A stretch of 19,857 bases of DNA. Origin: Bacteroidota bacterium. Lineage in GTDB: Bacteria; Bacteroidota; Ignavibacteria; UBA10030; UBA8401. The stretch is from the NCBI GenBank assembly GCA_030824295.1, contig JAVBYA010000083.1, positions 1 through 19,857 of the forward strand. Reading direction: 5' to 3'. The notes under the pieces were generated by a model that searched no databases, was not told the DNA's origin, and was given only the letters and a program-made list of their open reading frames with translations. Made by a program: the position numbers and the translations under genes. The first letter of the stretch is position 1; every line of letters starts with the position of its first letter. Shown piece by piece: positions 6,289 through 14,093 of the stretch.

Positions 6289-8111
6289 CAGATCGAATCC
6301 CCCCGCAGCACACGGATCCGTTTCCGCGCTTCGTCCGCGAACAGCGACAGCGGATACTCCGACAGCACGATCTCGTACGCTGTAATGGCCTTCTGCTTAT
6401 CGAGCAGATGGTAGTGATAGAGCTCCGCGATCTGGAATTGCGTCCGGTCCCGCTCCGTACTTTCCCGGTATTCATCCAACACTGTGTTGTACGCTGCCAT
6501 TGCATCCGCGAAGCGCTTCAGCTGGATGGAATATTCCGCGACCTTCAGCAGCGCATCGTCCGTTAACGGTGCAGCAGGATACAGATCCGCGATGGATCGG
6601 AACTCCTGCACGGCTGCTCCCAGATCGAACTGACGGGCGAGCAGCTCTGCGCGGGCGAACTGCCGGAGCGCCGGAGTGAACTGCAGACGGTTCTCCGTGA
6701 TGAAATACTGCAGGAGCAGCGCATCGTTGGATTCATCCGCTTTCAGATTCTCGGTGAGCGGTTTGAGCAATGCCAGCGCACTGTCCAGATCGTTCCGGAA
6801 GAAGAGGATCTCGCTCATTCGGAAGACCGCCATCGTCCGCTGGTCCGCCGTGGAGTATTGCGATGTGCTCATCCGCCGGTAGGTCGCCGCCGCTTCTTCC
6901 AGTTTGTTCTTCGCTGTCAGGATCTCACCGATGGACGCAAGCACCGTCGGCACCATCGGTCCGGCCGGCGCTGTGGTAAGGACGGAATCGAACACGCGGC
7001 GCGCACCGTCCAGATCGTGAAGATACTTCGAACGGATCCAGCCGATGCGGTACAATGCATTCGCGCCGACCGGTGTGAATGGGAACTCTGACGCAAGAGA
7101 GGAATAGAGCGAGATGGCCATTGAGAAGGACCGCACACTGTCTACAGTACCGGGCGCCGCAGCGGAGCGGAGGCTCAACTCCTCCACACAGCGTGCATAA
7201 CCGTACCGGGCGGCGGGACCGAACGAAGGGCGGTCGCTGTTCTTCAGGGACAACTGGTACGCATCTGCAGCAACAGTGAACTCATTCTCGCGGAACACCC
7301 GTTCGGCGAACGAGAAGATCTCCTGTCCGTTCGAATTGACGAGAGACTCCACCGTCTGCGCGGCACGGAAGGCATCCGCGAAACGGTCCCCTTCCATACA
7401 GAGCCAGATCTTCAGCCGGAGCAGCGGGATGGTCTGCTTCAACGCAAGCTCTTCTTCCACCACAGCGGTCACCGCCGGAAGTCCGTCCCGCCGCGCAACG
7501 ACCGCCGCAAGCCGAGTCTGGATGAAATCGTACTGCTGTTCGTTCTGCCGGAGCAGCAGCAGATATTCGCGTGCGGTGTTCGCATGGTCCAGGATGAACG
7601 AGTAAAGGTATCCCAGTTCGTTGGCAAAGATGTACGGATCCCCGATCTCTTTCCGTCCCGTGCGGTACGTTGCGATGGCTTTATCGAACAGCCGCTGGCT
7701 CATTTGTTCGTTCGCCACGGCACGATAGGTCATGTGGTTCTTCCAGCCGGAGGCGAGTGCCGCCTTCCATGCTGAATCGGCGGCGCGCTCATTGCCGGAC
7801 ATGGCATAGAGCGAGCCGATGTTGGCGATCAACGCTGCATCGAACGGTGCGAGTGCCGAGCGGCGTTTGCTGATGCGGATGGCATCGTCGTACCGTTTCA
7901 GCTGCACGAAGGTGCGGCGCATGGCATCAAAATATACGAAGTTGGAGGAATCCGAACGGAACAGATCGGCATAGATGGGAAGCGCGCGTTCATGGTCCCC
8001 CTGCTGCTCGAACGACTGCGCGAGACGGAACATGTTCTGGGATTGGTCCTGCTGTCCGTGCAGCGGTCCGAAGAGAGCAATCAAGCCGATGATGATGGAG
8101 ATCATACGCAT
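6288..8111 (-). CDS. Exported tetratricopeptide-repeat protein
   Basis: The protein has 607 residues. I chose the ATG at 8111 because a signal peptide starts there (MRMISIIIGLIALFGPLHG, cleavage probably before QQD); the ATG two codons later is also possible, while an upstream in-frame extension lacks signals. The rest is almost entirely alpha-helical TPR: an early unit MFRLAQSFEQQGDHERALPI, then ANIGSLYAMSGNERAADSAW, and late BamD/YbgF-like units such as YPAAPLTDDALLKVAEYSIQ and YPLSLFADEARKRIR. TPR solenoids in the periplasm usually scaffold envelope complexes; no catalytic domain is seen. There is no Shine-Dalgarno; a TATATT box ends 5 bases before the ATG, as in the divergent gene at 8225. 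It overlaps the downstream YjbR gene by one base. Confidence 0.88.
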   Translation of the reverse strand: MRMISIIIGLIALFGPLHGQQDQSQNMFRLAQSFEQQGDHERALPIYADLFRSDSSNFVYFDAMRRTFVQLKRYDDAIRISKRRSALAPFDAALIANIGSLYAMSGNERAADSAWKAALASGWKNHMTYRAVANEQMSQRLFDKAIATYRTGRKEIGDPYIFANELGYLYSFILDHANTAREYLLLLRQNEQQYDFIQTRLAAVVARRDGLPAVTAVVEEELALKQTIPLLRLKIWLCMEGDRFADAFRAAQTVESLVNSNGQEIFSFAERVFRENEFTVAADAYQLSLKNSDRPSFGPAARYGYARCVEELSLRSAAAPGTVDSVRSFSMAISLYSSLASEFPFTPVGANALYRIGWIRSKYLHDLDGARRVFDSVLTTAPAGPMVPTVLASIGEILTAKNKLEEAAATYRRMSTSQYSTADQRTMAVFRMSEILFFRNDLDSALALLKPLTENLKADESNDALLLQYFITENRLQFTPALRQFARAELLARQFDLGAAVQEFRSIADLYPAAPLTDDALLKVAEYSIQLKRFADAMAAYNTVLDEYRESTERDRTQFQIAELYHYHLLDKQKAITAYEIVLSEYPLSLFADEARKRIRVLRGDSI

Positions 8112-8116
8112 GGTGG

Positions 8117-8122
8117 AATATA
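8117..8122 (-). promoter_or_regulatory. -10 element of the TPR gene, probable leaderless start
   Basis: TATATT on the minus strand is followed by CCACC and then the ATG at 8111. The expected transcription start coincides with the start codon. The hexamer 17 bases upstream reads GGGAAA, a poor -35. The geometry is identical to that of the divergent gene at 8225. Confidence 0.45.
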
Positions 8123-8190
8123 AGGATTTGAAGAACGCTTTCCCAGTCCCCTGCACATCCGGACCGACCGAAGCGGCCAACCGATTTGGG

Positions 8191-8219
8191 TTGAAAAGCC
8201 CGCTCTCCCGTAGTATATT
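8191..8219 (+). promoter_or_regulatory. Promoter of the 116-residue exported protein, leaderless geometry
   Basis: TTGAAA (8191-8196), a 17-base spacer and TATATT (8214-8219) form a good sigma70-like promoter. Only five bases (ATACC) separate the -10 box from the ATG at 8225, so the transcript would begin at the start codon. No Shine-Dalgarno can fit. Confidence 0.6.
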
Positions 8220-8224
8220 ATACC

Positions 8225-8575
8225 ATGAAACGGACGATCACCAGAACACTCTCGGGCGTATTGCTCTTCAGTTATGCCTTCGTGGCAGCAGCAGGGAATA
8301 CTGTTCTGCTGCGGGAGTTGTTCAACTCCGGCGATCAAGAACATCAGCTGACCGGTGGAAGATCATCACAGCCCATTCCCGGCTCTCCGGTATGGACTGT
8401 CAAGTCAACGCTCCAGCTATCGGTCCCGTCGGAACAATCGGTCCATGTCGGAGCCGTGGAGGTTCGACTGGATACGGACCTGCTCCGCCATTCGTATATT
8501 ACACCGGGATTCCCCTCCAAATACACCTATTTGGAATCACTCCCTTCCAAACCCCGCGATCCGCCTCTCGCATAA
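8225..8575 (+). CDS. Short exported protein of unknown family
   Basis: The protein has 116 residues with a convincing signal peptide: MKRTITRTLSGVLLFSYAFV, then AAAGN, with cleavage near AAA-G. The mature part of about 92 residues is hydrophilic, contains beta-prone stretches such as VKSTLQLSVPSEQSVHVGAV, and ends in a proline-rich tail (SLPSKPRDPPLA). I recognise no family. Cysteines are absent from the mature part, so it is not disulfide-bonded and not a lipoprotein. Support for a real gene comes from the strong promoter placed for a leaderless message and from the signal peptide; the lack of any recognisable domain keeps confidence moderate. It is divergent from the TPR gene across a 113-base region. 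Confidence 0.6.
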   Translation: MKRTITRTLSGVLLFSYAFVAAAGNTVLLRELFNSGDQEHQLTGGRSSQPIPGSPVWTVKSTLQLSVPSEQSVHVGAVEVRLDTDLLRHSYITPGFPSKYTYLESLPSKPRDPPLA

Positions 8576-8642
8576 CATCTGCTTCCATGCTCTATAATAG
8601 ATGGCACATTGAAGTTTGCTGCTTCGGCGGGCCGGTCACAAG

Positions 8643-8669
8643 TTGACATCCCCGTCGTTTCGGTATACT
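8643..8669 (+). promoter_or_regulatory. Promoter upstream of the small membrane protein/nhaA unit
   Basis: A perfect TTGACA (8643-8648) and TATACT (8664-8669) are separated by 15 bases, shorter than the preferred 17. The predicted start near 8676 leaves a leader of about 44 bases before the ATG at 8720. Confidence 0.5.
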
Positions 8670-8719
8670 GCTTCATGTGCAGTACCTATGGAAACTATGC
8701 CGATGCGAAAGGGAACAAT

Positions 8720-8851
8720 ATGTCCACTGAAGCACTTATCACCATGGCCTCCGCCTGGACGGTCATCATCTCACTGGCAGGATATTTCATCATCAAAGTC
8801 ATTCGGACGCCGCAGTCGAAAAAGAATGAGGGATCCGATGGGGACCATTGA
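8720..8851 (+). CDS. 43-residue single-span membrane protein next to nhaA
   Basis: The ATG at 8720 has an AAAGGG Shine-Dalgarno about 8 bases upstream. The protein begins MSTEALITMASAWTV, has one hydrophobic segment (about residues 5-27: AWTVIISLAGYFIIKVI) and ends in a charged hydrophilic tail (RTPQSKKNEGSDGDH). The pattern, a very small single-span protein encoded 51 bases before a sodium/proton antiporter, resembles small accessory subunits described next to some sodium-coupled symporters. That comparison rests on size and position only. An in-frame TTG at 8609 would give an 80-residue version but adds no hydrophobic or signal sequence. It is probably co-transcribed with nhaA from the promoter at 8643. 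Confidence 0.7.
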   Translation: MSTEALITMASAWTVIISLAGYFIIKVIRTPQSKKNEGSDGDH

Positions 8852-8902
8852 TCCACTGTCCTTCCAACGTCCATTGGATCGATCAACACACCGGGAAACA
8901 CC

Positions 8903-10210
8903 ATGAGAAAACAACCGCCGCAAATCATAACAAAACTGAGTGAATCCTTCAATGCGTTCCTCAAGGGAAGCACTTCCGGAGGGATCGTACTGTTGCTCTG
9001 TACGGCAGCCGCAATGCTGTGGGCGAATTCTCCCTGGTCGGAGAGCTATACCGCCGTCTGGGAACAACATGTGAGCCTTTCCTTCGGGGCAGCGTCATTG
9101 TCCAAGACGCTGCTGCATTGGATCAATGACGGACTGATGGTGATCTTCTTCTTCTTTGTCGGTCTGGAGATCAAGCGGGAGATCCTTGTCGGCGAGCTCT
9201 CGTCGTTCAAGAAATCGTTCCTCCCCCTCATCGCCGCACTCGGCGGAATGATCGGTCCGGCGCTCATCTATCTATTGTTCAACGCAGGCGATCAGGAGAC
9301 ATCGCACGGTTGGGGTATCCCGATGGCGACCGATATCGCGTTCGCGCTGGGAATCCTGGCATTACTGGGGAACAAGGTCCCGACCGGTCTGAAAGTCTTC
9401 CTTGCGGCACTTGCCATCGCCGATGATATGGGGGCGGTCCTCGTGATCGCACTCTTCTATACACAGGAACTGTCGTTCGGCATCCTCGCCGCCGGCGGAG
9501 GATTCTTTCTGCTGCTGCTCATCGCCAACCGGATGAACATCCGTTCCACTGCGGTCTATACTCTGCTCGGCATCGGTCTATGGTTCTGCTTCCTGAAATC
9601 GGGAGTGCATGCGACCATCGCCGGTGTACTCCTCGCTGCGACCATCCCGGTCCGCTCGAAGATACACACCGTACAGTTCATCAGCGACACGCGGGAGTCG
9701 GTCGACGCATTGGAACGCGGAATGGGACACTCGGAAGAGAATGAACAGATCCATGAGATCGCCGCACTGAGTGAAGCGGTACAATCCCCGCTGCATCGGT
9801 TCGAGCATGCACTCCAGCCGTATGTGGCCTTCTTCATCATGCCGATCTTCGCCCTGGCGAATGCCGGTGTCACCATCCAGGGAAGCGTCCTGGATGCCCT
9901 CCTCTCGCCGGTGGGACTCGGCGTATCGCTCGGTCTGATCATCGGTAAACAGGCGGGGATCTTCGCGTTCGTCTGGGCAGCGGTGCGGATGAACCTGGCT
10001 GTGCTTCCTGCCAATGTCTCGTGGGGAATGCTGTACGGCATGACCTGGCTCTGTGCGATCGGATTCACGATGTCCCTGTTCATCGCCGGACTCGCGTTCA
10101 ACAATCCGGAACCGCTGATCGTGAGCAAGATCGCCATTCTGTGCGCCTCGGCGGTCTCCGCAGTGGTGGGATATGCCATCCTTGCCGCTATCGGAAAGAA
10201 CCGACGATAG
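8903..10210 (+). CDS. nhaA: Na+/H+ antiporter NhaA
   Basis: The protein has 435 residues, slightly longer than the E. coli protein, with about 11-12 hydrophobic segments. It exchanges cytoplasmic Na+ for external protons at the inner membrane, supporting pH and sodium homeostasis. Family hallmarks are HWINDGLMVIFFFFVGLEIK (72-91), WGIPMATDIAFALG (137-150, with D144) and the ion-binding aspartate pair in AIADDMGAV (D174, D175). A lysine in IIGKQAGIF corresponds to the conserved membrane lysine, and IGFTMSLFIAGLAF lies near the C-terminus. A hydrophilic loop around SDTRESVDALERGMGHSEEN matches the usual cytoplasmic loop. The ATG at 8903 has only a weak GGGAAA upstream; an open frame continuing upstream has no better start. 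Confidence 0.97.
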   Translation: MRKQPPQIITKLSESFNAFLKGSTSGGIVLLLCTAAAMLWANSPWSESYTAVWEQHVSLSFGAASLSKTLLHWINDGLMVIFFFFVGLEIKREILVGELSSFKKSFLPLIAALGGMIGPALIYLLFNAGDQETSHGWGIPMATDIAFALGILALLGNKVPTGLKVFLAALAIADDMGAVLVIALFYTQELSFGILAAGGGFFLLLLIANRMNIRSTAVYTLLGIGLWFCFLKSGVHATIAGVLLAATIPVRSKIHTVQFISDTRESVDALERGMGHSEENEQIHEIAALSEAVQSPLHRFEHALQPYVAFFIMPIFALANAGVTIQGSVLDALLSPVGLGVSLGLIIGKQAGIFAFVWAAVRMNLAVLPANVSWGMLYGMTWLCAIGFTMSLFIAGLAFNNPEPLIVSKIAILCASAVSAVVGYAILAAIGKNRR

Positions 10211-10272
10211 GCGAGATCGGTCAGTTTCCGGCTTTCCGGCCGTTTCGTTGCATCCATCGCTCTATTTAAGTA

Positions 10273-10300
10273 TTTTGATTGCTGGACCAATTATTATAGA
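10273..10300 (+). promoter_or_regulatory. ispC promoter, probable leaderless or near-leaderless start
   Basis: TATAGA (10295-10300), overlapping TATTAT (10292-10297), lies 8 bases before the TTG start at 10309. TTTTGA (10273-10278) is 16 bases upstream of TATAGA as a candidate -35. The interval before the start codon (GCGTACGA) has no Shine-Dalgarno. Confidence 0.45.
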
Positions 10301-10308
10301 GCGTACGA

Positions 10309-11460
10309 TTGTTAAAGAACATTGCACTCCTCGGTTCCACGGGCTCCATCGGCACACAAACGCTCGATGTGGTCGCAGGATTCCCGAAGGATTTCAGGAT
10401 CACATATCTCACCGGTCACACCAACACCACCCTGCTCCTTGAACAGGTCCGCCGGTTCAGGCCCCGCGGCGTGGTGGTCTTCTCCGACGCGGCTGTCAAG
10501 GAAATGAAGAAGAATGCTCCCCCCGGTACGGAGGTACTGCTGGGGGAACAGGGACTTCTGGATATCGTACAGCGGCAGGATGTTGATATCGTTGTGAGTT
10601 CTCTGGTCGGGTTCGCCGGACTCCGCCCCACCATCGCCGCCATCACGGCAAAAAAGAAGATCGCCCTGGCGAACAAAGAGACCCTCGTTGTTGCCGGCGA
10701 GATCATCATGCCTTTGGTGGACAAACATCATGTCGACCTGCTGCCGGTGGACAGCGAACATTCTGCCATCTTTCAATGTCTGGCGGGTGAACTGCCAAAC
10801 AAGGTGGATAAACTCATCCTGACCGCTTCCGGCGGACCGTTCAGAACGAAGCCGATGGCCGAGCTGCAGCAGGTCACGCTGGAACAGGCGCTGAAGCATC
10901 CCAATTGGTCGATGGGGAACAAGATCACCATCGATTCCGCCACGCTGATGAACAAAGGGCTGGAAGTGATCGAAGCGCACTGGCTGTTCGGCGTCCCGCC
11001 GGAGCGCATCGAAGTGGTGGTGCATCCGCAGTCCATCATCCACAGCATGGTGGAGTTCGTAGACGGTTCGGTGAAAGCGCAGCTCGGCATTCCGGACATG
11101 AAGATCCCCATCCAATACGCATTGACCTATCCTTCGCGTTCCCCATCCAGATTCCCGAGGGTCCACTTCCCGTCGCTCGGCGAGATGACCTTCTTTGAAC
11201 CGGACCGTGAGCGGTTCCCGTGCCTGCAGCTGGCGTTCGACGCAATCAAAGAAGGGGGCACCATGCCGGCAGTGATGAACGCAGCGAACGAAGTAGCGGT
11301 CGCGCAATTCCTTCAGCAAAAGATCGGTTTCCTTGACATCCCGCGGATGGTCCGCTCGGCGATGGAACAGCATTCGAATCTGGCGAACCCTTCCCTGGAA
11401 GAAATTGTTACTACAGACAGCGAAACACGCGCACTTCTCCAATCCCAAAAGGTATCGTAA
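10309..11460 (+). CDS. ispC: 1-deoxy-D-xylulose 5-phosphate reductoisomerase
   Basis: The protein has 383 residues, the normal DXR length. It converts DXP to 2-C-methyl-D-erythritol 4-phosphate with NADPH and a divalent cation, the committed MEP-pathway step. The NADPH loop GSTGSIG (9-15), LANKETLVVAGE (120-131), metal ligands in PVDSEHSAIFQ (D148, E150), TASGGPFR (172-179) and MNKGLEVIEAHW (214-225, with N215, K216, E219) are all intact. HPQSIIHSMVEF follows. The start is TTG at 10309: homologues begin exactly at this point (LKNIALLGSTGSIG) and no ATG or GTG fits. The TTG has no Shine-Dalgarno and lies just after a -10-like box. rseP follows 3 bases after the stop, an arrangement found in many bacteria. 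Confidence 0.97.
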   Translation: MLKNIALLGSTGSIGTQTLDVVAGFPKDFRITYLTGHTNTTLLLEQVRRFRPRGVVVFSDAAVKEMKKNAPPGTEVLLGEQGLLDIVQRQDVDIVVSSLVGFAGLRPTIAAITAKKKIALANKETLVVAGEIIMPLVDKHHVDLLPVDSEHSAIFQCLAGELPNKVDKLILTASGGPFRTKPMAELQQVTLEQALKHPNWSMGNKITIDSATLMNKGLEVIEAHWLFGVPPERIEVVVHPQSIIHSMVEFVDGSVKAQLGIPDMKIPIQYALTYPSRSPSRFPRVHFPSLGEMTFFEPDRERFPCLQLAFDAIKEGGTMPAVMNAANEVAVAQFLQQKIGFLDIPRMVRSAMEQHSNLANPSLEEIVTTDSETRALLQSQKVS

Positions 11461-11463
11461 CAC

Positions 11464-12825
11464 ATGGAAACCATCAGCACTATCCTGTACTTCCTGATCA
11501 CCATCGGCATCCTCGTCTTCGTCCACGAACTTGGACACTTCCTTGCCGCCATTGCCTGCGGCATGCGGGCGGAAGTGTTCGCCATCGGTATGGGGAACCG
11601 GGTCTTCGGCTGGAACAAGGTCACCGGCTTCACCTTCGGGAAACTGAAGGAGGACCTGGAACTGAACGACCATACCGATTACCGCGTCTCCGCATTCCCC
11701 ATCGGCGGATATGTGAAGATCTCCGGGATGATCGACGAGAGTCTGGATACGGAACTGGCCGCCAGTGAACCGAAGCCGTGGGAGTACCGGTCCAAACCGG
11801 TCTGGCAGCGGATGATCGTCATCTCTGCCGGCGTCATCATGAACATCCTCCTGGCCATCGGCATCTTCTGGGGCATCAACTATGTACAGGGCGATTCGTT
11901 CATGCAGACCACCGAGGTCGGCATCGTCATCAAAGATTCCCCCGCCGCCAATGCCGGTCTGCGCACCGGCGACAGGATCGTATCGGTGAACGGAAAAACG
12001 ATGGAACATTGGGAGATGATCCAGGCGTCGATCTATGTGGATTTCATGGGACAGGACATCACGCTGGCCGTGGAACGGAACGGCGCGCCGATGACCATCA
12101 GCATTCCGCACTCCTCCATTCCCGATATCTCCGAGACAACGTTCGGTATCGTTCCGAACAACACCGAAGCGGTCATCAATGACGTTGTCGCCGGACGACC
12201 GGCAGAAAAGGCCGGATTGCTTCCGAATGATGTCATCCTCTCCATCAACGGCATCTCCGTGTTCAATCAGGAGAATGTCATCACGCTGATCAGCGCGAAC
12301 CCGGAGAAGGAAGTGCCGGTGACCGTGAAGCGGAACGGCGAGATGAAGACGATCGCTGTGACCCCTTCCGCCGAAGGTCGCATCGGCATCACGGTCGGCA
12401 GCCGGTACAATGGCCCCGTATTGGTGAAACAATACGGCTTGTTCGAATCCTTCCCGCGCGGCATCCGCCAGACCATCAGCGCAACCACACTCTATGCTCA
12501 GTCCATCTGGCAGCTGATCGCCGGAAAGGCGGAGTTCACAAAGTCGGTCGGCGGTCCGGTGAAGATCGCCCAGATGGCCACGCGCAGTGCGGAAGTGGGG
12601 ATCATCAGCTTCCTGGCATTCACGGCATTGCTCAGCATCAGCCTTGCGGTGATGAACATCCTTCCTTTCCCGGCGCTCGACGGCGGTCACTTGATCGTTC
12701 TATTATATGAAGCGATCTTCCGCCGCCCTCTTCCCGGCATCGTACAGATCCGCATCCAACAGGCCGGTATGGCCATCCTGCTGGCGTTCATGGTCTTTGT
12801 CCTCTATAATGACATTTTCGGCTGA
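11464..12825 (+). CDS. rseP: RseP family intramembrane zinc metalloprotease (site-2 protease)
   Basis: The protein has 453 residues. The catalytic HELGH (21-25) sits in the first membrane span, and the third zinc ligand is the aspartate of NILPFPALDGGH (D406) near the C-terminus. Two PDZ domains lie between, about 140-215 (IKDSPAANAGLRTGDRIVSV) and 225-300 (AGRPAEKAGLLPNDVILSIN). A conserved membrane-associated loop occurs in YRVSAFPIGGYVKISGM. RseP cleaves anti-sigma factors and signal-peptide remnants within the inner membrane. It follows ispC after 3 bases; an AAAAGG about 11 bases upstream is a distant ribosome site. It is followed by a FecR-domain cluster, and FecR-type anti-sigma factors are known S2P targets in other bacteria, but the FecR protein here appears fully exported. 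Confidence 0.95.
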   Translation: METISTILYFLITIGILVFVHELGHFLAAIACGMRAEVFAIGMGNRVFGWNKVTGFTFGKLKEDLELNDHTDYRVSAFPIGGYVKISGMIDESLDTELAASEPKPWEYRSKPVWQRMIVISAGVIMNILLAIGIFWGINYVQGDSFMQTTEVGIVIKDSPAANAGLRTGDRIVSVNGKTMEHWEMIQASIYVDFMGQDITLAVERNGAPMTISIPHSSIPDISETTFGIVPNNTEAVINDVVAGRPAEKAGLLPNDVILSINGISVFNQENVITLISANPEKEVPVTVKRNGEMKTIAVTPSAEGRIGITVGSRYNGPVLVKQYGLFESFPRGIRQTISATTLYAQSIWQLIAGKAEFTKSVGGPVKIAQMATRSAEVGIISFLAFTALLSISLAVMNILPFPALDGGHLIVLLYEAIFRRPLPGIVQIRIQQAGMAILLAFMVFVLYNDIFG

Positions 12826-12846
12826 AACCGGTCCGTCTCCCGCAGC

Positions 12847-12870
12847 GGTGACAGTTCAGGGTGACGTTCA
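12847..12870 (+). repeat. Direct repeat upstream of the envelope cluster, possible operator
   Basis: GGTGACAGTTCA (12847-12858) is followed by GGTGACGTTCA (12860-12870), the second copy lacking one A. The repeat period of about 13 bases is not a full helical turn. It lies 57-80 bases before the next start codon, in the only intergenic space between rseP and the envelope genes. Confidence 0.4.
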
Positions 12871-12926
12871 ACACAATGCATCAGGGGAAATCCTCTATTT
12901 TGCATATGGAATTCAAGGAGTACAGA

Positions 12927-14075
12927 ATGAACAATCATAAGATCCTGGCAGCACTCATCATCGGTTTCCTCTCGATCGCTTCGGCGGAGGGGAACAAATA
13001 TCTCACGGTCACTCCCGTCATCACAGAAGCGGACATCATCAACGCTTCGGTCCTTGTGGACCCGATGGAGGAGAAACTGAAAGTGATCGCACCGAGCACC
13101 TTCTCTCTCAGTTTCATGAACATCGCGGGAGCGCCGGTGAAGGCAAGCATGCAGTTCTCGGCGAACGTCACGCTCGAAGAGGACCGGCGGACCGAATCGA
13201 TCTTCAACGGACCCGCACGCACGCTGAAACCGTTCCTTATCCCGGTGACCGGACGTATCTTTACGAGCACCGATGTCGACAATCCCTCGTCGGACATCGA
13301 TATCAGTGCATCGGTGAACGAAGCACTGAAATCACGCTTGAAGGATAAGATCCTCGATCCGACCAGCGGCGGACGTGTCCCCTCCGGATTGTACGAGATC
13401 ACCGTTATCATCACCGTGGACAGTGTGGGCGGCGTTGCCGTCTCGGATGCACCGATCCACATCTACCGCTCGGTGAATGTCACGAACCCGACCACGGCGG
13501 TGCTCGACGTTCCGTTCACGAACGGGTATATCTACCCGACACCGTTCCCGCAGTTCTCCTGGACCTACGATACCCGCGCTGTGACGATCTCCGTCTATGA
13601 AAAGCGCCCCGAGCATCAGTCGTTGGAAGATGCCATCGGCGGTTCGGATCCTTTCCTGCAGGTCAACATCGACCGGAAACTGACCGGCAATATGAGTTCG
13701 TTCACCTATCCGCAGAGCGCCGCCCCGCGTCCGGGTGTGGAGTTCGTGCGCGGACCGCGGCAGCTGGAGCGGGGAAAGATGTACGTGCTCGTGCTGGACG
13801 GTGTCGTCTCCGCGTTCGGCGTGAATGTCGATCCGCTCCGTTCCATCCGTTCGTTCGTCATCTCCGATCCGCAGGGACAAGTGATCCTGAACACCCTGCA
13901 GACGACATTCAGCGGTACCGATTTCCAGAACATCATCAATCTCATCCAGGACCAGAACCTGCAGGTGAACGCGAACGGCATCCTGCTGAACGGCGTCACA
14001 CTCAGTTCACAGGACCTGCAGAAGCTGCTGATGGAATACAAGACCAGGATCACCTCGGTCCGATTCGAAGATTAA
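12927..14075 (+). CDS. Exported protein of unknown family, first gene of the FecR/cyclase cluster
   Basis: The protein has 382 residues. I chose the ATG at 12927 because an AAGGAG Shine-Dalgarno lies 7 bases upstream and a signal peptide starts there (MNNHKILAALIIGFLSIASA, cleaved near AEG). The mature protein looks beta-rich, with threonine/valine strands (LSFMNIAGAPVKASMQFSAN; GLYEITVIITVDSVGG), suggesting Ig- or fibronectin-like modules. A central segment YIYPTPFPQFSWTYDTRAVT resembles proline/aromatic carbohydrate- or protein-binding faces. The C-terminus (residues about 320-382) is leucine/glutamine-rich (QNIINLIQDQNLQVNANGIL) and may be helical. I recognise no named family. It is followed after 18 bases by the FecR gene, so a shared envelope function is likely. 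Confidence 0.8.
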   Translation: MNNHKILAALIIGFLSIASAEGNKYLTVTPVITEADIINASVLVDPMEEKLKVIAPSTFSLSFMNIAGAPVKASMQFSANVTLEEDRRTESIFNGPARTLKPFLIPVTGRIFTSTDVDNPSSDIDISASVNEALKSRLKDKILDPTSGGRVPSGLYEITVIITVDSVGGVAVSDAPIHIYRSVNVTNPTTAVLDVPFTNGYIYPTPFPQFSWTYDTRAVTISVYEKRPEHQSLEDAIGGSDPFLQVNIDRKLTGNMSSFTYPQSAAPRPGVEFVRGPRQLERGKMYVLVLDGVVSAFGVNVDPLRSIRSFVISDPQGQVILNTLQTTFSGTDFQNIINLIQDQNLQVNANGILLNGVTLSSQDLQKLLMEYKTRITSVRFED

Positions 14076-14093
14076 GGGATGAAAGGAATCTCC

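Noticed and set aside
8593..8598. A perfect TATAAT upstream of the small membrane protein
   Set aside because: No -35-like hexamer lies 16-18 bases upstream (GCATAA), and the TTGACA/TATACT pair at 8643 is closer to the Shine-Dalgarno-supported start.
8602..8620. TGGCAC followed by TTGC, resembling a sigma54 -24/-12 promoter
   Set aside because: The two blocks are 8 bases apart instead of the required 5, so the GG and GC dinucleotides are out of phase.
8609..8719. N-terminal extension of the small membrane protein from a TTG
   Set aside because: No ribosome site and no signal or hydrophobic sequence in the extra 37 residues; the ATG at 8720 has a clear AAAGGG site.
10312..12690. 792-residue open frame antisense to ispC and rseP
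   Set aside because: It opposes two unmistakable conserved genes, is rich in His/Arg/Asp as expected from antisense of GC-biased codons, and has no start signals.
14079..14093. Alternative ATG for the FecR protein, five codons upstream
   Set aside because: Its GGG lies too close to the ATG to be a ribosome site, whereas AAAGGA is well placed for the ATG at 14094 and the signal peptide begins there.
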